Below are positions 25,935 through 34,308 of a stretch of DNA of 64,000 nt, one piece after another (the stretch's first letter is position 1; each line of letters begins with the position of its first letter). The stretch is from Cereibacter sphaeroides. Its GTDB lineage: Bacteria; Pseudomonadota; Alphaproteobacteria; Rhodobacterales; Rhodobacteraceae. The stretch covers positions 124,001 through 188,000 of the forward strand of contig QFQS01000001.1 of assembly GCA_003243455.1 (NCBI GenBank). Direction: 5' to 3'. A program made the translations under genes and the position numbers. Under the pieces are notes generated by a model that was given only the letters and a program-made list of their open reading frames with translations, was not told where the DNA came from and ran no database searches.

Positions 25935-27623
25935 ATGCGCATCGCCGGACGCCAGTTCGTCAGACGCGCTGCCCGGTTCGACACGGTGGAACAGACGGTC
26001 AGCCTGGACCTTGCCGCGCTGGGCATGGGCGTGGTCCAGACCGAGGATTTCATCGTCTATCGCACTGGGGAAGAGGTGCGCATCTATGACCGTGTCTGCG
26101 ACCACAATGGCGGGCGGCTGATCACCAATGGCGGGGCGGTGTCCTGCCCGCTGCATGGCTGGCGGTTCGATCCGCGGTCGGGCGCCTATGAGAATGCGGC
26201 GGCGCGGAAAAAGCCTGTGTTTCAGGCGTTTGCAGATAACATGCCCGCTGTCGTCGAACTGGCGCGCAAAAGCTCTCGTCGTGGTTTGCAGGGATATGGT
26301 GAGCGGCGGGGGACCAGCCTGCGGTTCCTGAACCACGCCTGCGTGGTGGTCGAGACGGGGGGCATCCGCTTTGCGACCGACCCGTGGATTTTTGGCCCTG
26401 CCTTCTGTAATGGCTGGTGGCTGGCCTGGCCTTCGCCCCAAGACAGCATGCAGGTGCTGAACAACTGCGACTTCATCTATATCTCGCACAACCACCCGGA
26501 CCATCTGCACCCCGAGACGCTGTCGGATGTGCGGCGCGACATGCCCATCCTGACGCCAGATTTCGCAACCGGATCGACGCTGCGCTATCTGCGCGACCTG
26601 GGGTTCGGCGAGATACATTCGATGGGGTTCGATGAGGTCTGGGCGGATGAGGCGGGGCAGATCGCGCTGTCCTGCCTGAAGAGCGGGGATTTCCGCGATG
26701 ACTCCGGCCTTTTGCTGGAATCCGGCGAGTTCACCGCCCTGTTCGGCGTCGACAGCAATTACATCGACTTCTGGCGCTTTCCCGAACGGCTGACCGTGCT
26801 GGCCAACAGCTTTGCCGGCGGCGCCTCGGGATTTCCGCTGTGTTTCGAGAATTATACCGAGGCCGAAAAGCGCCGGATCGTCACGCGGAACCGCAATGCG
26901 GTGCGCGCCACCAACCGCATGATGCTGGAGATTGCCCGACCGGACTTCTTCCTGCCCTACGCCGGGTTCTTCAAGGAGCGGGCCGAACGCGACGCCTTCA
27001 TTGCGGAGCGGAACAACAAGAACGCCATCGCTGACTTTGCCGAGAATTGTGCCGGTGTTGATTGCGAAATACTCGATGTGACCAAGGCGCAGATTTTTCG
27101 GTTCGACGGCGACCGGCTGGTTTCAAGCCTTGCTGATCAAGCCGACTCTTTGCCTGTCGACGACATCGCGCAATACTTGAAGGATAGCCTGCAATCCTAT
27201 GGCAACGTAGATGAAAACCTGATCCGCGATTACTTTCTTCGGTCAAAATTTCAGCGCGATCTGGATTTCGAGTTGATCGTTACGACCGATGATTTCTCGC
27301 GTCCCCTGGCCAGTTTTAACATCCACTTCCGTGAGGGGGATGATCCGCTGATCCTGACGGCGGGCGACGGCATCGCCCCGCGTCGCCACGATGTGCGCTA
27401 TAAGCAAATCCGCGTTCGTGCTGCGGAGTTGATGAAGGTGATCCGTCAAGGGCTGCCCTGGGAAGACCTGAGCATCGGGTTCCAGTGCCGGGTTTACCGC
27501 GAGCCGAACGTCTATAACGCCGACTTCTGGTACCATTTCTCGAACGTCTATGTGAATGACGCGGTCAAGACGCGGACGCAGGACTGCGCAGGATGCGCGA
27601 TACTGGAACAGCGGGTATTCTGA
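25935..27623 (+). CDS. CMAH-like Rieske/metallo-beta-lactamase protein (CMP-Neu5Ac hydroxylase homologue)
   Basis: 562 residues. An N-terminal Rieske domain binds a 2Fe-2S cluster through C55-x-H57 and C71-x-x-H74. A metallo-beta-lactamase-like domain follows, with HxHxDH (H185, H187, D189, H190). The order and many segments match vertebrate CMP-N-acetylneuraminate hydroxylase (about 590 residues): TDPWIFGPAFCNGWWL, DFIYISHNHPDHL, NSFAGGASGFP (291-301), LPYAGFF and LSIGFQCRV. That enzyme hydroxylates the N-acetyl group of CMP-sialic acid using cytochrome b5. No sialic acid gene lies in this window, so the bacterial substrate and reductase are unknown. ATG 25935 follows the alaX stop by 4 bases. 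Confidence 0.9.
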   Translation: MRIAGRQFVRRAARFDTVEQTVSLDLAALGMGVVQTEDFIVYRTGEEVRIYDRVCDHNGGRLITNGGAVSCPLHGWRFDPRSGAYENAAARKKPVFQAFADNMPAVVELARKSSRRGLQGYGERRGTSLRFLNHACVVVETGGIRFATDPWIFGPAFCNGWWLAWPSPQDSMQVLNNCDFIYISHNHPDHLHPETLSDVRRDMPILTPDFATGSTLRYLRDLGFGEIHSMGFDEVWADEAGQIALSCLKSGDFRDDSGLLLESGEFTALFGVDSNYIDFWRFPERLTVLANSFAGGASGFPLCFENYTEAEKRRIVTRNRNAVRATNRMMLEIARPDFFLPYAGFFKERAERDAFIAERNNKNAIADFAENCAGVDCEILDVTKAQIFRFDGDRLVSSLADQADSLPVDDIAQYLKDSLQSYGNVDENLIRDYFLRSKFQRDLDFELIVTTDDFSRPLASFNIHFREGDDPLILTAGDGIAPRRHDVRYKQIRVRAAELMKVIRQGLPWEDLSIGFQCRVYREPNVYNADFWYHFSNVYVNDAVKTRTQDCAGCAILEQRVF

Positions 27624-27737
27624 CGGGCAGGTATAAACTGGCGCAACGCAGGGTTGCCAAACGCCATGCGATACGCTGTTTTCCGAGAATTTTTCATGAT
27701 AGGTTGCCGCAAGGTCATTTAAGCAAGCGGGGACGGC

Positions 27738-28100
27738 ATGAGTCTCAGTATTTCCCATAATCCGGACGGCACCATCACGATAAGCTGCAGCGGGCAAAGC
27801 GTCACGATCGGGACGCCACCCGCGCCTGTGGTTACGACACCACCCGTGACGCCGCCCGTCTTGCCCCCGCCGGTGATCATTCGTGTCGCCAAACCCACGG
27901 TGATGGAAAAGTCGAGGCAGGATTTCTCGGACATGCTCGACGGCATCGAGATATCATCGGGGTCCGGCAAGATGCTTGGCAGCCTCACAACCCAGCCGGG
28001 TCAGACCATAGATTTCATCGAGATGTTTCAGGACGTGCAGCCGCAACTGAAACCGAGCGAGAGTTTCATCGTCACGTTGCGCGGAAGCGACGATGGCTGA
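27738..28100 (+). CDS. hypothetical protein with proline-rich linker
   Basis: 120 residues, no recognised family. A short N-terminal beta-like part (ISHNPDGTITISCSGQSVTIG) is joined by a Pro/Val/Thr-rich linker (residues ~28-48) to a C-terminal part with DFSDMLDGIEI and PSESFIVTLRG. No signal peptide or membrane helix. It overlaps the next gene by 8 bases and lies downstream of the CMAH-like gene, so the three may work together, but nothing in the sequence states how. Confidence 0.6.
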   Translation: MSLSISHNPDGTITISCSGQSVTIGTPPAPVVTTPPVTPPVLPPPVIIRVAKPTVMEKSRQDFSDMLDGIEISSGSGKMLGSLTTQPGQTIDFIEMFQDVQPQLKPSESFIVTLRGSDDG

Positions 28101-28875
28101 GACCGGATACGGCGCGTCGCGATCCAGCCTGCGCGAGACGCTGAAATGGCTGACGACGGTACTTACGGCGCTTGGTGCGGCATTGGCCGCCGGGGCAACG
28201 GTGTCGGGCCTTGGCGGGCTGTCGGTCGATGACCGGCAAGATGCCATGTGGGGCGGCGGCATCGCGATGGTGGCGATCCTGATCGCCATCGCCATTCTGG
28301 TGCGGCTGCTGACGGTCAGCCCGTTCTATCTGGACGATCTGCTTGCCGACACCCGGCTGACCGCCGAGATCGAGAAGCGAAAGCTGGAGGTGCTTGCGCC
28401 GGGGACGAATACCGTCGCCAATCTGAAGAAGAAATTGCAGGATGCGGTCCGGGACGTAGCCGCCCGGCCCGATGACGAACCGACAAAGGCGATCTACCGG
28501 GCTGTCTCCACCGAGGCAAACCAGGTCGTCGATCTTGCGGCTTTCCTGAGCCTGGCGAAAAAGGTGCGCTGCGGGATGATTTGGCTGGGTCTTTTGGCCC
28601 TGATCGCCTTTGGCGGGCTCGCCTGGTTCGGCTATGTGATCGGTCGTGCCGCCGCCGCAAAACCGGCGCCGGTTGCCGCCGTTTTGCAGCCCGGCGCGGG
28701 ATGGGCGGAGGTGGCTGCGGCGCTGTCGAAGGAATGCGGCGACGGGCCTTTTGCCGTGACGCTGGCCGCGCAGACGGGTTTGACCAAAGGCTGGACAACC
28801 ACGGTGACCGCCCCCCGCTGCGCAGGGGTCGCCGTGACTGTCCCCGAGGCGCTGGTGACTGTCACGAAACCCTGA
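28093..28875 (+). CDS. hypothetical membrane protein
   Basis: 260 residues, no recognised family. Three hydrophobic segments are seen: around 18-40 (LTTVLTALGAALAAGATVSG), 54-74 (GIAMVAILIAIAILVRLL) and 163-185 (MIWLGLLALIAFGGLAWFG). A helical, charged cytoplasmic stretch separates the second and third, and a C-terminal domain with two Cys (KECGDG, APRCAG) would lie outside the cell. It overlaps the preceding gene, suggesting coupled translation, and ends 36 bases from a tRNA. Confidence 0.6.
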   Translation: MAETGYGASRSSLRETLKWLTTVLTALGAALAAGATVSGLGGLSVDDRQDAMWGGGIAMVAILIAIAILVRLLTVSPFYLDDLLADTRLTAEIEKRKLEVLAPGTNTVANLKKKLQDAVRDVAARPDDEPTKAIYRAVSTEANQVVDLAAFLSLAKKVRCGMIWLGLLALIAFGGLAWFGYVIGRAAAAKPAPVAAVLQPGAGWAEVAAALSKECGDGPFAVTLAAQTGLTKGWTTTVTAPRCAGVAVTVPEALVTVTKP

Positions 28876-28911
28876 GGCGACCAGTCTGAAGGCTCTTGCG
28901 CGAAGCTGGAA

Positions 28912-28987
28912 TGGTAGGCCCGGAGGGACTCGAACCCCCAACCAAGGCGTTATGAGCGCCCTGCTCTAACCGTTGAGCTACAGGCCC
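28912..28987 (-). tRNA. tRNA with CAU anticodon (Ile2 favoured, elongator Met possible)
   Basis: A full 76-base cloverleaf on the minus strand: a 7-bp acceptor stem, D-arm with a short 8-base loop, anticodon stem GGGCG/CGCCT around the loop CTCATAA, five-base variable loop, T-arm TTCGAGT, and an encoded CCA. The CAU anticodon occurs in initiator Met, elongator Met and in Ile2, where C34 is modified to lysidine. The 8-base D-loop and TTGGT variable region look more like Ile2. The 3' end faces the CMAH-like cluster. Confidence 0.9.
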
Positions 28988-28999
28988 CCCGCGACCCTT

Positions 29000-29028
29000 T
29001 CGTTACGCATTCCAGGGCGCGGGGTCAA
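29000..29028 (-). promoter_or_regulatory. sigma-70-like promoter of the tRNA
   Basis: On the minus strand TTGACC (29028-29023), a 17-base spacer, then TAACGA (29005-29000). The -10 box lies 12 bases before the tRNA 5' end at 28987, a normal spacing for a tRNA leader. Confidence 0.6.
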
Positions 29029-29111
29029 GGCGCGGGTGGCCGCGTTGCGAAGGGCGGCCGGATCGTCTAATGCAGGTCGCATCACCGGGGCTGCGCGAAA
29101 GGGACAGGGGC

Positions 29112-30158
29112 ATGACCACGCCGACAAACGGGCTGACCTATGCCGATGCGGGCGTCGATATCGACGCAGGCAACGAACTGGTCGAGCGCATCAAGCCCGC
29201 CGCCGCCGCGACGCGCCGACCGGGCACGATGGCGGGGCTTGGCGGTTTCGGCGCGCTGTTCGATCTCAAGGCCGCCGGCTATACCGACCCGATCCTTGTC
29301 GCCGCGACAGATGGCGTGGGCACCAAGCTGCGCATCGCCATCGACACGGGGCAGGTCGATACGATCGGCGTCGATCTGGTCGCGATGTGCGTCAACGATC
29401 TGGTCTGCCAGGGCGCAGAGCCGTTGTTCTTCCTCGACTATTTCGCGACCGGCAAGCTGTCGGTCGATGAGGCTGCCCGCATCATCGAAGGCATCGCGCG
29501 GGCCTGCGCGGCCAGCGGCTGCGCCCTGGTCGGTGGTGAGACGGCCGAGATGCCGGGCATGTATCACGACGGTGACTTCGACCTTGCCGGGTTTTCGGTC
29601 GGCGCGATGGAGCGTGGGTCCGACCTGCCTGCTGGCGTCAAGGATGGCGACGTGCTGCTCGGCCTCGCGTCCGACGGCGTCCATTCCAACGGCTATTCTT
29701 TCGTGCGCAAGGTCGTGGCGCTGAGCGGTCTCGGCTGGGACGCGCCTGCGCCTTTTGCCGACGGCACGCTCGGCGCGGCGCTGCTGACGCCCACGCGGCT
29801 TTACGTGAAGCCCGCGCTGGCCGCGATCCGCGCGGGCGGCGTGCATGGGCTGGCCCATATCACCGGCGGCGGGCTGACCGAGAACCTGCCGCGCGTCCTG
29901 CCCGATGGACTTGGCGCGACCATCGACCTTGATGCCTGGGAACTGCCGGGCGTGTTCCGCTGGCTGGCCACCACCGCCGGAATGGCGCAGGCGGAACTGC
30001 TCAAGACCTTCAACTCGGGCATCGGCATGATCGCCGTGGTCGACCGCGACCGGGCCGAGGCGCTTGCGGCGCTGTTCACCGCCGAGGGCGAACGCGTGGT
30101 GCGGCTTGGCCATGTCCATCCGGGGCAGGGGGTCAGCTATCGCGGACAGCTTTTGTGA
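29112..30158 (+). CDS. purM: phosphoribosylformylglycinamidine cyclo-ligase (AIR synthetase)
   Basis: 348-residue enzyme that closes the imidazole ring in purine synthesis (FGAM to AIR). Typical segments are YADAGVDIDAGN, GGFGALFDL, ATDGVGTKLRIA, CVNDLVCQGAEPLFFLDYFA, GGETAEMPGMY and HITGGGLTENLPR. The ATG at 29112 was chosen because it matches the family start and has ggacaggggc before it. purN overlaps its stop codon (GTGA), so the pair is coupled. Confidence 0.97.
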   Translation: MTTPTNGLTYADAGVDIDAGNELVERIKPAAAATRRPGTMAGLGGFGALFDLKAAGYTDPILVAATDGVGTKLRIAIDTGQVDTIGVDLVAMCVNDLVCQGAEPLFFLDYFATGKLSVDEAARIIEGIARACAASGCALVGGETAEMPGMYHDGDFDLAGFSVGAMERGSDLPAGVKDGDVLLGLASDGVHSNGYSFVRKVVALSGLGWDAPAPFADGTLGAALLTPTRLYVKPALAAIRAGGVHGLAHITGGGLTENLPRVLPDGLGATIDLDAWELPGVFRWLATTAGMAQAELLKTFNSGIGMIAVVDRDRAEALAALFTAEGERVVRLGHVHPGQGVSYRGQLL

Positions 30159-30745
30159 GCCGTGTCGCAATCCTGATTTCCGGCGGCGGGTCGAACATGC
30201 TGGCGCTGCTGCGCGACATGGCGACCGTGCATCCCGGCCATCCCGTGCTGGTCGCCTCGAACGATCCGAACGCTTTGGGGCTCGCCAAGGCGGCGGCGCT
30301 TGGCGTCAAGACGGCGGCGGTGGATCATCGGCCATTCGGCGGTGATCGGGCGGCGTTCGAGGCGGAACTGCTGAAACCGATCCTCGCCGCCCGGCCCGAC
30401 ATCCTGTGCCTTGCGGGTTTCATGCGCGTGCTGACACCCGGCTTCGTGGACCGCTTTCGCGGGCGGATGCTGAACATCCACCCCTCGCTGCTGCCCAAGT
30501 ACCCCGGTCTGCATACCCACGCCCGCGCGCTGGCCGCGGGCGATGCCGAGGCGGGCTGCACGGTGCATGAGGTGACGGCGATCCTGGACGACGGCCCGAT
30601 CCTTGGGCAGGCGCGTGTTCCCGTGCTGCCGGGCGACACCGAGAACTCGCTGGGCGCACGGGTGCTGGCGCAGGAGCATCGGCTTTATCCGGCGGTGCTG
30701 CGCCGTTACGCATCGGGCGACCGCACCCCTGTGTTTCTGCCTTAA
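30155..30745 (+). CDS. purN: phosphoribosylglycinamide formyltransferase
   Basis: 196-residue enzyme that moves a formyl group from 10-formyl-THF to GAR. ISGGGSNM substrate loop near the start, FMRVLTPGFV, the catalytic NIHPSLLPKYPGLHTHARAL segment (Asn, His) and the downstream HEVTAILDDGPIL with Asp. It uses a GTG start overlapping the purM stop. The purMN pair is far from purCSQ in this window. Confidence 0.96.
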   Translation: MSRVAILISGGGSNMLALLRDMATVHPGHPVLVASNDPNALGLAKAAALGVKTAAVDHRPFGGDRAAFEAELLKPILAARPDILCLAGFMRVLTPGFVDRFRGRMLNIHPSLLPKYPGLHTHARALAAGDAEAGCTVHEVTAILDDGPILGQARVPVLPGDTENSLGARVLAQEHRLYPAVLRRYASGDRTPVFLP

Positions 30746-30843
30746 GAACAGCGAAGCGCCACGAGGCGGGCTTTTCTTTGCATCACCAGCCCCTTATAGA
30801 CGTTCGGCGGGATGCCCCCGCGACCCCTCCGATCGGGACGCGC

Positions 30844-32007
30844 ATGAAGACGATTACGACGACCGAAGATCTTGCCGAGTTCTGTGCCAAAGCCAAAAGC
30901 GAAGCATACGTTACCCTCGACACCGAGTTTCTGCGCGAACGGACCTATTGGTCGAAACTCTGCCTGATCCAGATGGCGCTGCCGGGCAAAGACGGCGAGG
31001 CGGTTCTGGTCGACCCCATCGAGGGCGACCAGATGTCGATGGAGCCGCTTTACGACCTGTTCCGCCACAAGGCGACGGTGAAGGTCTTTCACGCCGCCCG
31101 TCAGGATCTTGAGATCTTCTTTGTCGAGGGGCAGGTTTTCCCCGACCCGCTGTTCGATACGCAGATCGCCGCCATGGTCTGCGGCTTTGGCGAGCAGGTC
31201 GGCTACGAGACGCTGGTCAAGAAGATCGCGCATGAGCCGCTGGACAAGACATCCCGCTTCACCGACTGGTCGCGCCGTCCCTTGAGCGATGCGCAAAAGG
31301 AATATGCACTGGCCGATGTGACGCATCTGCGGGTGATCTACGAATTCCTGGCCGCGCAGATCGCCAAGACCGGCCGGCAGAAATGGGTCGAGGAAGAACT
31401 GGCGATCCTGACCGATCCCGCCACCTATACCGTTCATCCGGAAGAGGCGTGGGAGCGGGTAAAGACCCGCACCACTTCGGGTCGTTTCCTGGCCGTGGTC
31501 AAGGAACTGGCGCGCTTTCGCGAGGACTATGCGCAAAGCCGCAATATTCCCAGGGCGCGAGTCTACAAGGACGACGCGCTGCTGGAACTGGCCTCGACCC
31601 GGCCGACCAATGCCGAGGAACTGAACCGTTCCCGCCTGCTTCTGCGCGAGGCGCGGCGGGGCGACATCGCCGACGGCATCATCGCCGCCGTCAAGGCGGG
31701 CATGGAAATGCCGTCCGACCAGATGCCGAAGCCCGACCTGAGCCGCGAGCAGCTGCAGGTCAACCCGGCGCTGGCCGATCTGCTCCGCGTCCTCTTGAAA
31801 GCCAAGTCCGAGGATTTGGGCGTGGCCGCGCGGCTGATCGCCTCCGCTGCTGACCTTGACGCCATTGCAGCCGGCGACCGAGAGGTCGAGGCGCTGAATG
31901 GCTGGCGGCGGGAAGCCTTTGGCGAGGACGCGCTGCGCCTCTGCCGCGGCGAGATCGCGCTTTCCGCCAAAGGCACCAGCGTCCGCGTGGTTAAACTCGC
32001 GAACTGA
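30844..32007 (+). CDS. rnd: ribonuclease D
   Basis: 387-residue 3'-5' exoribonuclease for tRNA 3' processing. Exo motifs: DTEFLRE (Exo I, residues ~20-26), KVFHAARQDLE (Exo II) and the ALADVTHL (Exo III) with Tyr nearby, followed by an HRDC-like region. ATG 30844 was chosen over an upstream in-frame ATG because the family starts shortly before the ITTTEDLAEF segment. Confidence 0.95.
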   Translation: MKTITTTEDLAEFCAKAKSEAYVTLDTEFLRERTYWSKLCLIQMALPGKDGEAVLVDPIEGDQMSMEPLYDLFRHKATVKVFHAARQDLEIFFVEGQVFPDPLFDTQIAAMVCGFGEQVGYETLVKKIAHEPLDKTSRFTDWSRRPLSDAQKEYALADVTHLRVIYEFLAAQIAKTGRQKWVEEELAILTDPATYTVHPEEAWERVKTRTTSGRFLAVVKELARFREDYAQSRNIPRARVYKDDALLELASTRPTNAEELNRSRLLLREARRGDIADGIIAAVKAGMEMPSDQMPKPDLSREQLQVNPALADLLRVLLKAKSEDLGVAARLIASAADLDAIAAGDREVEALNGWRREAFGEDALRLCRGEIALSAKGTSVRVVKLAN

Positions 32008-32020
32008 GGCGCGCCGGGGT

Positions 32021-32491
32021 TCAGCGCCGGCTGCTGCGCGCGTTCCGCGCGCCGGTCACCGTGATTTCACGCACCTGTTCCAGCTTGATGCTGGAGATCG
32101 ACGTCGCCACCGTCACCTCGCGAGAGGCCTGGGTAGACACGGCCTGCTGTGTGGGCGGCGGGATCAGCACGAAACGGTAGTTGAGCCTGCCATCGACGAT
32201 CGGCTCCTCGATCAGCTCGCCCGCCCAATAACCCTGGGTCGGCGGCAGACCCGTCGCCGTCACGATGGCCCCACCGGAAAACCGTTCGACCGACATCGAC
32301 AGCACCTGATCGACCAGCGGGCGCGGGTCCTCGGGCGTGCCGACGCTCGCCTGCGCCTGGGCCATCTGCGCTTTGGTTTCCTTTGATCCGCCGAACCAGC
32401 TTACCGGGTTGTACCACTTGCTTTGACCCGAGCCGCTGCAGGCGCCAAGCAACGCGATCAGCGCAAGGCTGGCAACAAGCGGTCTGGTCAT
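32021..32491 (-). CDS. putative outer-membrane lipoprotein
   Basis: 156 residues. The signal peptide TRPLVASLALIALLGAC ends in a lipobox (LGAC), so Cys+1 should be lipidated. The mature part has KWYNPVSWFGG, a VDQVLSMSVERFSGGAIVTATG strand region and a basic C-terminus. It is conserved in Rhodobacteraceae by pattern, with no function known. ATG 32491 was chosen for its AAGGGGA site six bases upstream; upstream in-frame ATGs at 32497 and 32509 lack this spacing. Confidence 0.8.
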   Translation of the reverse strand: MTRPLVASLALIALLGACSGSGQSKWYNPVSWFGGSKETKAQMAQAQASVGTPEDPRPLVDQVLSMSVERFSGGAIVTATGLPPTQGYWAGELIEEPIVDGRLNYRFVLIPPPTQQAVSTQASREVTVATSISSIKLEQVREITVTGARNARSSRR

Positions 32492-32620
32492 CGGCATTCC
32501 CCTTTTCATCCCGACCCTTGGGTAGCCGATGGCGCGGGTTTTGAAAAGCGCTAGCCCACGCGGGACTGGACCTTTGGCCACGCGCGCCTTACCTCAGGCC
32601 GGAACCGACCCGAGGACGTC

Positions 32621-33046
32621 ATGGCCACCCCCGCTTTCGAAGACATCGCCGATACTTTCGCCTTCCTCGACGACTGGGAAGACCGCTATCGCCATGTGAT
32701 CGAACTGGGCAAGGCCATGCCGCATCTGGAAGAGGCTCTGCGCGTTCCGGCCACCAGGGTGCAGGGCTGCGCCAGTCAGGTCTGGATCGTGCCGGACATC
32801 ACGGGGCAGGGACCGGATGCACGCTTTGACTTTCGCGGCGAAAGCGATGCGATGATTGTCCAGGGGCTGATCGCCATCCTGCATGCGCTCTATGGCGGGC
32901 TGACGGTGGCCGAGGTCGTCAAGGTCGATGCCCCGGCGGAACTGGCGCGGCTGGGGCTTGACGAACACCTGTCCTCGCAACGGTCGAACGGTTTGCGCGC
33001 CATGGTGGCGCGGATCAGATCTGTCGCCGCCGAGGCTGCCGCCTAG
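32621..33046 (+). CDS. sufE: SufE family sulfur acceptor
   Basis: 141 residues. SufE takes persulfide sulfur from the cysteine desulfurase SufS for Fe-S cluster assembly. The active Cys lies in VQGCASQVW; FLDDWEDRYRHVIELGK at the N-terminus and GLIAILHALYGG are also conserved. The gene stands alone, convergent with the DUF1638 gene 2 bases away, and apart from any suf operon. Confidence 0.94.
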   Translation: MATPAFEDIADTFAFLDDWEDRYRHVIELGKAMPHLEEALRVPATRVQGCASQVWIVPDITGQGPDARFDFRGESDAMIVQGLIAILHALYGGLTVAEVVKVDAPAELARLGLDEHLSSQRSNGLRAMVARIRSVAAEAAA

Positions 33047-33048
33047 GA

Positions 33049-33687
33049 TCAGAGCCGCCCCAGCGCGGGCGCCAGATCGCCATAGCCGGTAAAGCGCCGC
33101 TCATAGTCCAGCCCAAGCCTGCGCGCGCAATCCTCTGCCTTGGCGTCCAGCGCAGGGTCATTGGTTTGTGCCTGATAGACCAGCTTGGTGTAGTTGCCGA
33201 AATACATGTCGCGCAGCTGGGGGTGCCGGTCCAGCCCCATCGGCCGCCAGACAAAGGCATCGAACTGCCGCACCAGAAAGTCGGTCAGGTAAAAGGCGGT
33301 GAACTCGGTATCCGCATGTTCGGCGAAGACCTCATTGCCTTCAAAAAACGAATAGCAATGCGGGCCGGCGATCATCTCGACGCCCAATTCCTTGCACTTT
33401 TCGAACAATTGCCCGCCTGTGCCGCAGTCGGCATAGACGACAAAGCATTGCTCATAGGCATTGCCCTTATCGCGCACGACCGCCTCAACCGCCGCAGGAA
33501 TCCGGTCGGGCCACAGGTGCAGGTTCGCCGGAAGGCATTGAAGATCAAGGTGATCCCAGCCGTTGATCCGCTTCAGTGCCACGATCTCATGCGCCAGCGC
33601 GCCGCATGCGATCAGCAGCACACGGCCCCGGCTATCGGGGGCCAACCCCTCGGTGGTCAGCGTCGCGTCATCGGGCAGCGCGTTCAT
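33049..33687 (-). CDS. DUF1638 domain-containing protein
   Basis: 212 residues. Family segments: GRVLLIACGALAHEIVAL, LPANLHLWPDRIPAAVE, VVYADCGTGGQL, GPHCYSFFEGN. Members are often found near corrinoid methyltransferases, as here (corrinoid gene ~0.6 kb upstream on the same strand), so it probably serves methyl or corrinoid metabolism; the reaction is unknown. Conserved Cys in ACGALAH, ADCGTGG and PHCYSF could bind a metal or cofactor. Its ATG overlaps the upstream small gene (ATGA). Confidence 0.85.
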   Translation of the reverse strand: MNALPDDATLTTEGLAPDSRGRVLLIACGALAHEIVALKRINGWDHLDLQCLPANLHLWPDRIPAAVEAVVRDKGNAYEQCFVVYADCGTGGQLFEKCKELGVEMIAGPHCYSFFEGNEVFAEHADTEFTAFYLTDFLVRQFDAFVWRPMGLDRHPQLRDMYFGNYTKLVYQAQTNDPALDAKAEDCARRLGLDYERRFTGYGDLAPALGRL

Positions 33688-33842
33688 CGACCGACCCTCC
33701 GCCGATGCAGCCAAAGGCTGAAGACCAGCGCCATCCCGGCCAGAACGCCCATCTCCAGCCCCAGCCATTGCCACATGAAGATCGTGGCACCTGCGGCGGC
33801 GATCACGGACAGGATCAGGATGGCGAAGTGAAGCGGTGGCAT
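33684..33842 (-). CDS. small membrane protein in the corrinoid cluster
   Basis: 52 residues with two predicted membrane helices (FAILILSVIAAAGATIFMW and MGVLAGMALVFSLWL) and a basic C-terminus. Its stop overlaps the start of the DUF1638 gene by ATGA, which supports a real coding gene. Function unknown. GGAAAGGAC upstream of the ATG fits a ribosome site. Confidence 0.6.
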   Translation of the reverse strand: MPPLHFAILILSVIAAAGATIFMWQWLGLEMGVLAGMALVFSLWLHRRRVGR

Positions 33843-33909
33843 CGGTGCGGTCCTTTCCTGCCCAAGATGGGCCCACGAACCTTTCGCGACAAGCCCGTGT
33901 CGCTGAACG

Positions 33910-34290
33910 CTAGTCCCGGATGAACCCGGCAGTGAGGCGCGCGCCATGCCGGACCTCGGCCTTCAGACCCGAACGCGACAGCCAGTCCAGCATCGCGCCA
34001 CTGACCTCGCCCAGAAAGGTGATCTCGGACAGCGTCGCGACACGGCGCAACTCCGCCATCTCGGGCCAGCCCATGATCATGTCGTGATGCGCGATCCAGG
34101 CGGCAGGGTCGCGATAGTCCACGACGGCACGGGCAGACCCTTCATCGACGAAGAACCGGTAGGTCAGCACGCCCGGATCGCCATCGGTCCTGACCCGTTC
34201 GGCCATATGCCCGGCGGCGGCAGAAAACTCCGCCGCCGCCCCGTTCAGCCGATAGGTCAAAAGCGCGGTAAGGGCGGGCAGGGCGGTCAT
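33910..34290 (-). CDS. hypothetical protein in the corrinoid cluster
   Basis: 126 residues, cytoplasmic. The pattern LLTYRLNG, LTYRFFVDEGSARAVVDYRD, AWIAHHDMI suggests a ferredoxin-like dimeric alpha+beta barrel as in ABM-type proteins, but this is only a guess. It lies 18 bases after the corrinoid gene and is probably co-transcribed with it. A GTG at 34296 is an alternative start. Confidence 0.65.
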   Translation of the reverse strand: MTALPALTALLTYRLNGAAAEFSAAAGHMAERVRTDGDPGVLTYRFFVDEGSARAVVDYRDPAAWIAHHDMIMGWPEMAELRRVATLSEITFLGEVSGAMLDWLSRSGLKAEVRHGARLTAGFIRD

Positions 34291-34308
34291 GCGCACCCCG
34301 CCACCTTG

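Noticed and set aside
25214..28987. Mobile element with integrase next to the tRNA
   Set aside because: No integrase, transposase or repeated tRNA end was found, so only a former insertion can be suggested.
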